Shown here: positions 16,181 to 23,530 of the stretch, in pieces
Numbering within the stretch: position 1 is the stretch's first letter
Layout: each line of letters begins with the position of its first letter
Assembly (NCBI GenBank): GCA_019358985.1
Contig: JAHHIJ010000049.1
Coordinates: forward strand, 1 to 37,390
DNA from: Tolypothrix brevis GSE-NOS-MK-07-07A
GTDB lineage: Bacteria > Cyanobacteriota > Cyanobacteriia > Cyanobacteriales > Nostocaceae
Reading direction: 5' to 3'
Length of the DNA: 37,390 nt
Notes under the pieces: generated by a model
Told to the model about the DNA's origin: nothing
Database searches by the model: none
What the model saw: the letters and a program-made list of their open reading frames with translations, nothing else
Translations under genes and position numbers: made by a program

Positions 16181-16936
16181 TTACTCAGTATCTATGTTAG
16201 CACCAAGCGATCGTAATCTTGCCTTTAACTTTTCTACCTCTGCTTGTGCTTGTTCTGCGCGTTGACGTTCAGTTTCTGCGCGTTGACGTTCAGTTTCTGC
16301 GCGTTGACGTTCAGTTTCTGCTTGCTCTTCTGCTTGCTGCCTTGCGACAATTTCTTGTCGTAGTGCTTGTGCTAGTTCGTCAGGAATCAGCAGCTTTTCT
16401 CCCGTATCCTCTCGATAAAAATTAATTAGCCGTCCCTCAGCTTGTAACCGCAACTGTAACGGTTCGCTACGACTATCAGATATTGGCTCGTAAATTTCAC
16501 CCCGCAAACGATAACCGCGTAATTGTTCTTCTTGCCACTCGCTTTTGGGGTCAAATAGCCAGTATTCCTTGACTCCTAACTGTTCATAAAGAGTCTTTTT
16601 AAAGATTTGGTCTTGATCCTTAGTACCACTGGATGTCATTTCAAAAATAACGCTGGGTACTTGACCTTCTTCCCAAATTTTATAATTGTCTCGACCTCCT
16701 GGGGTGACATCAAAAATCACCATCACGTCTGGAGCTACCCGCAATTTAGGGTATCCCTGAGCGTAATACATAAATTGATTTGCTAAAACAGTTGCCTGAG
16801 TTTCTCCTAAATACTGTTTTAATACTGCCAGGGTGGTTAGCAAAACATAAAAGTGATCGTAAGTTTCTGCCACTGGTTCACCATCAGCACTGGGGTAGAA
16901 AATTTCCGATTGAGCGACAGGTAAAGTAGCTGTCAT
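16181..16936 (-). CDS. Uma2-family (DUF820) nuclease-fold protein with coiled-coil tail
   Basis: A 251-residue member of the Uma2 family, extremely expanded in filamentous cyanobacteria and predicted to have a PD-(D/E)XK restriction-endonuclease-like fold. The core is at about 15-185, with RVAPDVMVIFD (Asp) and PSVIFEMTSSGTKDQD (Glu) supplying the likely metal site, and the KEYWLFDP block. No substrate is established. Residues about 195-245 form a charged coiled coil containing three consecutive identical heptads ETERQRA, encoded by 21-base tandem repeats around 16256-16320. The gene stands divergent from the unrecognised membrane protein gene. Confidence 0.87.
   Translation of the reverse strand: MTATLPVAQSEIFYPSADGEPVAETYDHFYVLLTTLAVLKQYLGETQATVLANQFMYYAQGYPKLRVAPDVMVIFDVTPGGRDNYKIWEEGQVPSVIFEMTSSGTKDQDQIFKKTLYEQLGVKEYWLFDPKSEWQEEQLRGYRLRGEIYEPISDSRSEPLQLRLQAEGRLINFYREDTGEKLLIPDELAQALRQEIVARQQAEEQAETERQRAETERQRAETERQRAEQAQAEVEKLKARLRSLGANIDTE
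16256..16320. repeat. 21-base tandem repeat encoding coiled-coil heptads
   Basis: Three copies of GCGCGTTGACGTTCAGTTTCT follow each other with virtually no difference and encode repeated ETERQRA heptads. Copy number is likely to vary by slippage without changing the frame. Confidence 0.8.
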
Positions 16937-16992
16937 AGTTGTATCCCATGCGATGAACTTATTTTAGACGAATTGAGAACTTTATAGTTAAT

Positions 16993-17008
16993 GCTTCAGC
17001 GCTGAAGC
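16993..17008. promoter_or_regulatory. Perfect 16-base palindrome in divergent intergenic region
   Basis: GCTTCAGCGCTGAAGC lies between the divergent Uma2 and membrane-protein genes, 32 bases before the ATG of the latter. It could be an operator or a dispersed repeat (the variant CTTCAGCCGTC is common); no regulator can be named. Confidence 0.35.
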
Positions 17009-17039
17009 GCCGACTACGTGTTATTCAGTATTTTCACGG

Positions 17040-17990
17040 ATGGGAAGAAATAAGTTAGATAACTCACAAAATCCTATTAGTCAAAAATTAATAATAATAC
17101 CGCAAGATGACATGAAGAATTTGGGCATCCTAGAAATTAGGAGTCAAGTATTTTTGTTTGCAACCATGTCTATTTTAATATCTGTTGCTCAACCCCCAAA
17201 GTCTAAGATTACTAAGGCAATTCAGCAAGTGCCAGTGGCGCCAGCAGACAATCCGCAAATACCGCAATTGTTGTTAGTCGTAAGCTCTGGAGTACTAACT
17301 TTGGCGGTGATTGGTTTGATTGTATATGGCAAACTTGAGATGAAAAAGCTGGATAAGAAAATCAAGTTTGAAAAATTTCGGGCGCGAGAACTAGAGAAAA
17401 AGTTTAAGCTAGCACTGGAAACAATTAGAAAAATGGAGACTAATCCCGATTTGATTAATTCACGGGATTTTAATTTGGATTATTTGCGAATGCGGATGGC
17501 TGAGGAGGTTTTTCATTTTGCCATCGTCAATCAAGTAAAAATCAAAGTCAAAGAGCAAATTTCTCAAGCACTACGTCCATCTCAAGCTCAACAAGGAACG
17601 GTTGGGATTGCCAATGGTTCTGGACGGCAGGTGGATCAGCTTTTTGATGTAGAGTACGAGACTAATATAGAGGGTGTCCCTACCAAGCGAGTGCTGTTTC
17701 GGGTTCAAATCCGGTTAATGAAGTTACCCACGCAAGCAACTTCTGCCAGCATCAGCCAAATAATCGATTGTATTGAAACTTATCTTAGCCCTGCTGAAGA
17801 TCAAGATACTTGGCAACCGACGATTCAAGGTAGGATTGCTTATATACATTGGGATCAAAAGGCTAAACCCACGCCTTTGCTGGTGCTAGAACAATCGAAT
17901 GAAGGGGTGAATGTCACTTTCCGTACTAGTCGTCAAGGAAATCTTGCATTACCCGATAAGCTATCTGAAACGAAAAAATCACATTCCTAA
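17040..17990 (+). CDS. Unrecognised membrane-anchored cyanobacterial protein
   Basis: I do not recognise this 316-residue protein. It has one clear membrane segment at about 76-97 (LLLVVSSGVLTLAVIGLIVYG), a weaker hydrophobic stretch at 36-50, then a Lys/Glu-rich coiled coil (98-133) and a mixed domain to the C-terminus. The anchored coiled-coil form suggests a scaffold or assembly factor, but this is inference. An alternative start is the Met at residue 43 (17166). No SD supports either. Codon use is ordinary and the frame is uninterrupted, so it is a real gene. Confidence 0.75.
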   Translation: MGRNKLDNSQNPISQKLIIIPQDDMKNLGILEIRSQVFLFATMSILISVAQPPKSKITKAIQQVPVAPADNPQIPQLLLVVSSGVLTLAVIGLIVYGKLEMKKLDKKIKFEKFRARELEKKFKLALETIRKMETNPDLINSRDFNLDYLRMRMAEEVFHFAIVNQVKIKVKEQISQALRPSQAQQGTVGIANGSGRQVDQLFDVEYETNIEGVPTKRVLFRVQIRLMKLPTQATSASISQIIDCIETYLSPAEDQDTWQPTIQGRIAYIHWDQKAKPTPLLVLEQSNEGVNVTFRTSRQGNLALPDKLSETKKSHS

Positions 17991-18057
17991 ATAATAACTG
18001 TTTATATTTATGAGTTATTAGTTACAAGCTAAGTAAATGGGCATAAATAAACGCTCC

Positions 18058-18075
18058 TTAACGTAGTAACGGCTT
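18058..18075. repeat. 18-base dispersed repeat, second copy
   Basis: TTAACGTAGTAACGGCTT, identical to 6140-6157, lies in the 123-base gap between two convergent genes. Confidence 0.6.
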
Positions 18076-18113
18076 AAGCTGTTAACATCTAATTTCGCCC
18101 ACTTACTTAGGAG

Positions 18114-18848
18114 TTAAGAGTTGTGATGTTTAACTTTTGGCTCATAATTATTAACAGTGCTTTGGGAATTACGGGCTAAATGACCATCTTCCATTTCTAA
18201 AATGCGATCGGCAATATCTAAAATGCGGTTATCGTGAGTGACGAGTAAAATAGAAGTTCCCTGCTCTTTGGCAAGGGTTTGCATTATTTCTACCACATCG
18301 CGTCCTGATTGTTTGTCTAAAGCTGCTGTAGGTTCGTCTGCTAAGACTAGTGGGGGATGATTCACCAAAGCGCGAGCGATCGCTACTCTTTGTTTTTGTC
18401 CACCAGAAAGATTATCTGGGAAATAATTAATCCTCTCATCTAAACCTACAGCTTGAAGCATTGCTTCTGATTTGTTAATCGCATGTTGGTTAGAAATCTC
18501 TTTGTTCAGTTCTACCGCCATTTGCACATTCTGTCTAGCGTTTAAGAACCCCAATAAGTTGTGAGCTTGGAAAATATAACCAATGTTGCGTCTAATTTCT
18601 ACCAGTTTACTTTGACTGGCTCCAGATAGTTCTTCACCTAAAAATTTTAGACTTCCTTCTTGCACAGATCTCAAACCACCAATCAAGCTGAGTAATGTTG
18701 TTTTACCTGAACCTGATGGTCCGGTCATTATGACAATTTCCCCTGCATAAATCTCTAGATTTATGTCAAATAATATTTGTTTTTTTAGGGAGCCTTTACC
18801 GTAGTAATGGCTGATGTTTTTGATGTCGATTACAGGTTGTTTTGTCAT
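18114..18848 (-). CDS. devA: DevA-type ABC exporter ATPase
   Basis: A 244-residue ABC ATPase of the MacB/LolD-like DevA group, with Walker A GPSGSGKT (43-50), Q-loop YIFQAHNLL (91-99), signature LSGGQKQR (147-154), Walker B LVLADEP (167-173) and the switch-His VTHD. With DevB and DevC it powers export across the envelope together with a TolC-type outer-membrane channel. The founding DevBCA set exports heterocyst glycolipids; filamentous cyanobacteria hold several paralogues, and this one cannot be assigned to heterocysts from sequence alone. It is the last gene of the minus-strand set devB-devC-devA, 99 bases downstream of devC with two palindromes between them. Confidence 0.9.
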   Translation of the reverse strand: MTKQPVIDIKNISHYYGKGSLKKQILFDINLEIYAGEIVIMTGPSGSGKTTLLSLIGGLRSVQEGSLKFLGEELSGASQSKLVEIRRNIGYIFQAHNLLGFLNARQNVQMAVELNKEISNQHAINKSEAMLQAVGLDERINYFPDNLSGGQKQRVAIARALVNHPPLVLADEPTAALDKQSGRDVVEIMQTLAKEQGTSILLVTHDNRILDIADRILEMEDGHLARNSQSTVNNYEPKVKHHNS

Positions 18849-18875
18849 TTTACTTTGAAAATTGTTAGGGTTTAG

Positions 18876-18939
18876 GTAGAGACGTTCCGCCGGAACGTCT
18901 CTACGGTAAGTGTCGTAGAGACGTTCCGCCGGAACGTCT
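18876..18939. repeat. Two GTTCC-type palindromes between devC and devA
   Basis: Palindromes at 18876-18904 and 18915-18939 are 10 bases apart. In the transcript they could form hairpins that separate devA expression from devB-devC or stabilise mRNA ends. Confidence 0.8.
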
Positions 18940-18947
18940 GGGTTAAA

Positions 18948-20102
18948 TTAAAATATATCTGCTGGATCGGCAGCTTCTAATTTCCGCACAGCGATCGCAC
19001 CAGAAATAAAACACATCAAAATAGTTAAAATTAGCACCATGATTGCACGACTCAAACTCATGAAAACTGGTAATAGTGTTGCGTCTTTAGCTAGTTTATA
19101 TAAAAACATCGTAAAAGCCCATCCAGGCATGTATCCTAAAACTGCTAAAATTAAAGCTTCTTGAAGAATCACAAATAATAGATAGTTTTGTGTGTAGCCT
19201 ATTGCTTTTAAAGTAGCGTATTCAGCTAAGTGTTCTGTAACTTCGCTATAAAGAATTTGATATACAATCACGGTTCCAACAACAAAACCCATGATTGTAC
19301 CTAAGGTGAAAATAAACCCGATTGCTGTGCTGCTTGCCCAGTAATTTCTTTCAAATTCAATAAATTCTTCTTTAGTTAAAACATTGATTTCTTTTGGTAA
19401 ATAACTTCTTAGTTGTTGCACAACTAAGTTAGCATTTACTCCTGGTTTTAATTTAATTAAGCCTATATCAATTAATCCTCGTTGCCGATTTCTAAATATT
19501 CTAAAAAAGTTAACATCACTAGTAATTAAGTTACCATCGGCTCCAAATGATGCACCTAAAGTAAATAATCCAGCTACCTTAATTTGTCTACTACGCACTT
19601 CTGCTGTGACATTTTTGCCTTGCTCAAAAGTAGCGACAATGGGACCATATTCTGTTCGAGAAGAACGGTCGTATAAAACGACATCCGGCTGTTTCAATTT
19701 ATCTAAGTTTTCTTGGACTCCAGGCAAGTTAAATACATTCACTTCTGGGTTTATAGCTAGGGTGAGAATACTTCGAGGACGACCTGTTACAGGATTTTTC
19801 CAACTGGCGTAATCTAAATAGATAGGATGAACCGATTGCACTGCTGGCAAATCTAAAGCTTTATATAATCGCCTTTGTGAAAAGCTTTTCATTGCTAATA
19901 CGGCGTTAGATTGAGAGTTAATTAAAACAATATCACCTTGTAAACTGCTATGCATCCGGACGTTACTAAAATACAAAGCATCGCGGAAGCCAAGTTGCAT
20001 AAACATGAGAACGTCAGCAAATGCAATTCCTGCCAGCGCGACGACAAGGCGAGTTTTTTCGCGTGTTAGTTGTAGCCATGCTAAAGGTATTTTTGAACTC
20101 AT
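18948..20102 (-). CDS. devC: DevC-type ABC exporter permease
   Basis: A 384-residue FtsX-fold permease. Membrane segment 1 is at about 14-36 (start KIPLAWLQLTREKTRLVVAL), a periplasmic domain runs from about 45-265, and three segments follow at about 268-293, 312-334 and 352-372, ending LEAADPADIF as in DevC proteins. ATG at 20102 gives the usual family length and opening; a longer frame reaches 20252 but its extra 50 residues come from repeat sequence. devB lies upstream (133 bases) and devA downstream. Confidence 0.9.
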   Translation of the reverse strand: MSSKIPLAWLQLTREKTRLVVALAGIAFADVLMFMQLGFRDALYFSNVRMHSSLQGDIVLINSQSNAVLAMKSFSQRRLYKALDLPAVQSVHPIYLDYASWKNPVTGRPRSILTLAINPEVNVFNLPGVQENLDKLKQPDVVLYDRSSRTEYGPIVATFEQGKNVTAEVRSRQIKVAGLFTLGASFGADGNLITSDVNFFRIFRNRQRGLIDIGLIKLKPGVNANLVVQQLRSYLPKEINVLTKEEFIEFERNYWASSTAIGFIFTLGTIMGFVVGTVIVYQILYSEVTEHLAEYATLKAIGYTQNYLLFVILQEALILAVLGYMPGWAFTMFLYKLAKDATLLPVFMSLSRAIMVLILTILMCFISGAIAVRKLEAADPADIF

Positions 20103-20168
20103 TTTATAGGTGTTTAAACTATATATTTCTGTGTTGTTGGGAAAGAGAAAGAGAAGAAGAAATACGAA

Positions 20169-20207
20169 CCGCCAAGTGTGCCAAGTACGCCAAGGAGGAG
20201 AAGGAAG
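20169..20207. repeat. CGCCAAG heptad-type tandem repeat in devB-devC gap
   Basis: Degenerate tandem copies of CGCCAAG (CGCCAAGTGTGCCAAGTACG then CCAAGGAGGAGAAGG) lie in the spacer between devB and devC. Short tandem heptamers of this kind are common in filamentous cyanobacteria. Confidence 0.55.
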
Positions 20208-20235
20208 AAGTAAGATTGTAGGTAGAAGGTGATGG

Positions 20236-21654
20236 CTAGATGTTGATTTCAACTACTACTTTGGCGTTAGTTAAACCGCCAACTTTTTGGCTAGCTTCTA
20301 AAGGTAAGGCGATTTTTACTTCTACGACTCTGGCGTCAACATCTGCTGCTGGATCTGTATTTAAGACATCTTTTTTGCCAATTTTTCTGCCAACTTCAAC
20401 AACTGTTCCTTGTAATTGCCCATTAAAGGCGCCGTTATCGCTGGCAATTGTGGCTTTTTGACCGAGACGTACTTTACCAATGCTGTCTTCGGGAACTTCG
20501 GCGATCGCAATCATTTGATCGGTTCTTCCAATCTCAGCGATGCCATCTACACTCATGTTTTCTCCCGCTTTGGTGTGAATTTTGATGATTTCTCCGGGGA
20601 TAGGTGCGGCAACGTAGCTTAATTTTAAGTCTGCTTGGGCTTTTCTGACGTTAGCGATCGCATTACTAACTTGAGCTTGTGCTATCATGGCGTCGGTGGG
20701 ACGAACTTCTAAAAGTCTGTTGAATTTGGCTCTTTCTTCGTCAATTTGCCTTTGCAATGTGGCTATAGTTTTATCGCGATTGACTTTGGCTTCAATCAGT
20801 TGCTGTTGTAAAGTTGCTTGACTTTGTACTTGGTTTGCTCTAGCTTCGGCAAGTTGTTGTTGTAAAGTTGCTTTTGCTTGTCTTAAACTAGCTTGGCTTT
20901 CAGCAACTTGTTGAGAGGAAGTTACTGCACTCAAGCGTCTTCTTTCCCATTCTTGCTGAGAAATGGCACCTTCTTTGTATAATGTTTTATAGCGTTGAGC
21001 ATCGACTTGGGCGTTGTTAGCTTCGGCTTGGACGCGAGAAACGGTTGCTCTTAAGGTGTCTCGTTGTCCTTGTAGTTCGGCTTCTAGACGATTAACTGTT
21101 GCTTGTTGGACGATTTTTTCTCCACTCAACTGAGCTGCAATGCGAGCGATGGTTGCTTGTTGAGCTTGACTTTCACCTTTTAATTGAGCGGCAATGCGAG
21201 CAATTACTGCTTTTTGAGCTTGAATGTCTCTTGGTGAACCGGCTCTGACTTGGGCTAAATTTGCGCGGGATTCTTGGAGTTTTGCTTTGGCTTCTTCCAC
21301 TGCTGCTGTTTGACTATCGTGGTTATCCAAAATCGCAACTATTTGACCTTTTCTAACTCGCTCTCCTTCTTTTACTAAGATTTGCTCAACTCGTGAAGAA
21401 GCTTGCAATCCTGAAGTGGGAGCGGATAGTTTAATCACTTCTCCTCGCGGTTCCAAACGTCCCACAGCACTGATACTAGTAGGAACTGGTGCAACTGGTA
21501 CTGAGGTGCTGAGTTTTCTTAGCTGCTCAATTCTTGCCGTAGCTAGTACCCCCGAAGCGATGACTACTGGTAGGGCAACAGCAATACCCCACCAAATCTT
21601 AGGTTGCTCAAGTGGTTGTTCGCTTGACCTTGAATTTTCATTCACCCTTGACAT
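20236..21654 (-). CDS. devB: DevB-type membrane fusion protein (HlyD family)
   Basis: A 472-residue periplasmic adaptor. It has one N-terminal membrane segment (about 22-42), a lipoyl/barrel-sandwich half (ISAVGRLEPRGEVIKLSAP, about 62-80), a long coiled-coil hairpin rich in Ala and Gln (about 115-335), and the return half with PGEIIKIHTKAGE (about 350-362) and a beta-barrel with GQKATI. It bridges the DevAC transporter to an outer-membrane channel. The Q-rich hairpin has several AQQATIARIAAQL-like repeats. The gene heads the devB-devC-devA set. Confidence 0.9.
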   Translation of the reverse strand: MSRVNENSRSSEQPLEQPKIWWGIAVALPVVIASGVLATARIEQLRKLSTSVPVAPVPTSISAVGRLEPRGEVIKLSAPTSGLQASSRVEQILVKEGERVRKGQIVAILDNHDSQTAAVEEAKAKLQESRANLAQVRAGSPRDIQAQKAVIARIAAQLKGESQAQQATIARIAAQLSGEKIVQQATVNRLEAELQGQRDTLRATVSRVQAEANNAQVDAQRYKTLYKEGAISQQEWERRRLSAVTSSQQVAESQASLRQAKATLQQQLAEARANQVQSQATLQQQLIEAKVNRDKTIATLQRQIDEERAKFNRLLEVRPTDAMIAQAQVSNAIANVRKAQADLKLSYVAAPIPGEIIKIHTKAGENMSVDGIAEIGRTDQMIAIAEVPEDSIGKVRLGQKATIASDNGAFNGQLQGTVVEVGRKIGKKDVLNTDPAADVDARVVEVKIALPLEASQKVGGLTNAKVVVEINI

Positions 21655-22202
21655 GGTATGTTGTCCGTTTAATTGTGGTGATTGAAGTAAAAAAGTTTAG
21701 GCTTTCAAGTTGGTGTTTGATAAAATAACGCCATAGCTTTCCACAATGACGCCTTTTATTTGTTGGTTATTTAAAGAGTTTCTAAATAACATTTAGCTTG
21801 CGCGCTGTAGAAATGCTAAATCTCACGTCTCTACATCTTTTCCAGGTACATGTCTATTAGTGATTGGTAATTAATTACTCTAAAAAATTAAAACAATATA
21901 GAGTATTATCAATATCACAGTTTCCGAAAATTTATATCAAACTGTTAGTATAATTACTTGTTGGTTTCTGTGTTGCTATTTCTTATCTCCGTTAAACTGT
22001 TGTTTTCTGAATTCTACAGTCATGATTTGTAGGAAAACGTAGCACAGCTTACAGATAAACACTTTTCAGCATTTGAAGTGATATTTATGCCGAAAAAATG
22101 ACAATAAATCAACTAAAGGATGAAATTACCCCACCCATTTTATCCTTCTCCTTACTCAGTGGCAAAGAGGCGGAGCGAACATCCTTTACACTTCATACTT
22201 CT
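21655..22202. other. Intergenic region upstream of devB
   Basis: 548 bases, mostly AT-rich. It must hold the devB promoter; I looked for an NtcA site (GTA-N8-TAC) and found none convincing. A decayed MITE-like unit lies at about 21785-21857. No gene is visible. Confidence 0.5.
21785..21857. repeat. Decayed MITE-like unit
   Basis: Contains CTGTAGAAATGC, ACGTCTCTACATCTTTTCC and the right end ACATGTCTATTAG of the family; the core is no longer palindromic. Confidence 0.5.
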
Positions 22203-22931
22203 TTAGTCAAATAACACTGTAGTCATATAATTTTCAGCCCAATCTGAACCAAATGCTTTTTCTAATACGCGACGGGTTTTGTCGTTTTGTTGTTGTTTGG
22301 TGCAGTAATTATGCTGTCCGGCGATGATTTTTAATACTTGTTCTGGTGAAGCGGGATTGGAAGCGATCGCTCTCTTACAATGAATATCTAAAAAGCCTTT
22401 TACCCTTGATAAAAACAGCATTTCTTCTTCGGGAGAAACGGGACGAATAAAGATACAAAATTCCGAAAAGATATCTCCCCATTCCGGTAATTCACGGGGT
22501 TGAGAAAAGTTAGGTGCAGGTAACGCAGAGAGTGCAGAGTTATATTCTTCTGGTAAAGTGCGTTGTGAAAGCGGAGATAAATCTGCGATCGCAGCACTAA
22601 TTTTACCTCCTCTACCCCCAACTAAATCGCAACCAAACATCGGCAAGTCGTATTCTGGACGGGGAAACATGACGCAATGCAGAATATCTAACATAGTTCC
22701 CACCTTCGCTAGTTCCAAGTGCATCTTGCGAAACTGCGGTGATTGATAGCAGCGATTTTCAATGGTCAGTTTTTCACCTTCGAGTTTACCTTCTACATAT
22801 CCCAACTCTGCGGGCAAATGGTAAGGTGATAAATCAAGGTGCTGATGCCAAGCTGCCTCAATGGTATCAGCCAATTGCCGAATTAAAGGATGTTGTTGCG
22901 ATCGCAGTGAGGGTGTAGAAGTAACTGACAT
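22203..22931 (-). CDS. pcyA: Phycocyanobilin:ferredoxin oxidoreductase PcyA
   Basis: A 242-residue bilin reductase that converts biliverdin IXalpha to phycocyanobilin in two two-electron steps with ferredoxin, providing chromophore for phycobiliproteins and phytochromes. Family residues are present: Glu73 in MHLELAKVG, His85 in [15 protein letters not shown] and Asp102 in [13 protein letters not shown], matching the catalytic Glu76, His88 and Asp105 of Synechocystis PcyA. Length is normal. It is monocistronic as far as seen; an AT-rich gap separates it from devB and a repeat-rich gap lies upstream. Confidence 0.97.
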   Translation of the reverse strand: MSVTSTPSLRSQQHPLIRQLADTIEAAWHQHLDLSPYHLPAELGYVEGKLEGEKLTIENRCYQSPQFRKMHLELAKVGTMLDILHCVMFPRPEYDLPMFGCDLVGGRGGKISAAIADLSPLSQRTLPEEYNSALSALPAPNFSQPRELPEWGDIFSEFCIFIRPVSPEEEMLFLSRVKGFLDIHCKRAIASNPASPEQVLKIIAGQHNYCTKQQQNDKTRRVLEKAFGSDWAENYMTTVLFD

Positions 22932-23142
22932 GTTGTGATTGGGGAATAGTGTCTATTTGTCAGTTTATCGCTATTGGGGAATCGGGCGATCGCCCTTGCA
23001 ACATAATCAAACATGAAGCCCTGAGGCTAGAAGGCGCTGGCTCTACGTACAAAGCCTGTCTACGCAGACTAAAAGATTTAAGTAAGTAGGCGAGAATAAA
23101 TCAAAGTAGATTAAGTAATGTGAAAAATATTGAGATTACTTC

Positions 23143-23188
23143 GTAGTGAGGGCTTCAGCCCTCAAATGAGGACTAAAGTCCTCACTAC
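23143..23188. repeat. Compound palindrome (two hairpins within an outer stem)
   Basis: Outer arms GTAGTGAG / CTCACTAC enclose two smaller hairpins, GAGGGCTTCAGCCCTC and GAGGACTAAAGTCCTC. It can fold as a three-way junction. It resembles dispersed repeats of filamentous cyanobacteria. Confidence 0.8.
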
Positions 23189-23214
23189 CAACCCGTCAAA
23201 GCTGTGCTTTGTCT

Positions 23215-23238
23215 CCCCTAAGCGCTTGCGCTTAGGGG
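23215..23238. repeat. 10-bp-arm palindrome followed by GGGGTGAGGT
   Basis: CCCCTAAGCG / CGCTTAGGGG around a 4-base loop, followed by TTGATGGGGGTGAGGT, which is the right end of the CCTCACCCC element seen at 26002-26066 and 30619-30686. Confidence 0.75.
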
Positions 23239-23265
23239 TTGATGGGGGTGAGGTGCGCGGCAATT

Positions 23266-23405
23266 ATGCAGTCTCAATTTACAACTCCTAGACTTGAGGC
23301 GATCGCACGCTTGAGAAATACAATGGATGAAGCTAGCCTTAAAGCACAAGAGCGAGGATTAAGCCTGAAATTTTAGAATCGATTTTGAATGAGCGATCGC
23401 TATAG
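23266..23405 (+). pseudogene. Frameshifted small antitoxin-like gene
   Basis: An ATG at 23266 opens 36 codons containing LRNTMDEASLKAQERGL, then stops at 23374. One base out of phase, the sequence continues PEILESILNERSL to a stop at 23403. Joined, the two halves resemble small cyanobacterial proteins with the pattern MxxASxxAxxxGLTPEILESILN, which are often found next to PIN-type toxins and so are thought to be antitoxins. No toxin gene follows. A single frameshift near 23360 therefore appears to have disabled the gene. Similarity is from memory and the peptide is short. Confidence 0.5.
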
Positions 23406-23440
23406 CAATTTTATTTGATTTGTGAGAATTGCAACCCGCA

Positions 23441-23471
23441 GATCCCCGACTTCTTTAAGAAGTCGGGGATC
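23441..23471. repeat. REP-like palindrome GATCCCCGACTTCT / AGAAGTCGGGGATC
   Basis: Arms of 15 bases around a single T. A second copy with 14-base arms is at 33285-33315. These form very stable hairpins in either strand's RNA; here it stands 60 bases beyond the 3' end of the CHAT-WD40 gene. Confidence 0.9.
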
Positions 23472-23530
23472 TTGTTTGTGCGCGTTTGATTCAGGAACGC
23501 TACTTTCGTTAAAGCGATCGCTACAAATGT

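Noticed and set aside
20103-20252. N-terminal extension of DevC in frame
   Set aside because: The extra 50 residues are encoded by CGCCAAG-type repeat sequence and do not resemble DevC; the family starts at the ATG at 20102.
21655-21860. Possible NtcA site (GTA-N8-TAC) upstream of devB
   Set aside because: No segment with the correct spacing was found; GTAGAAATGCTAAAT fails at the TAC half.
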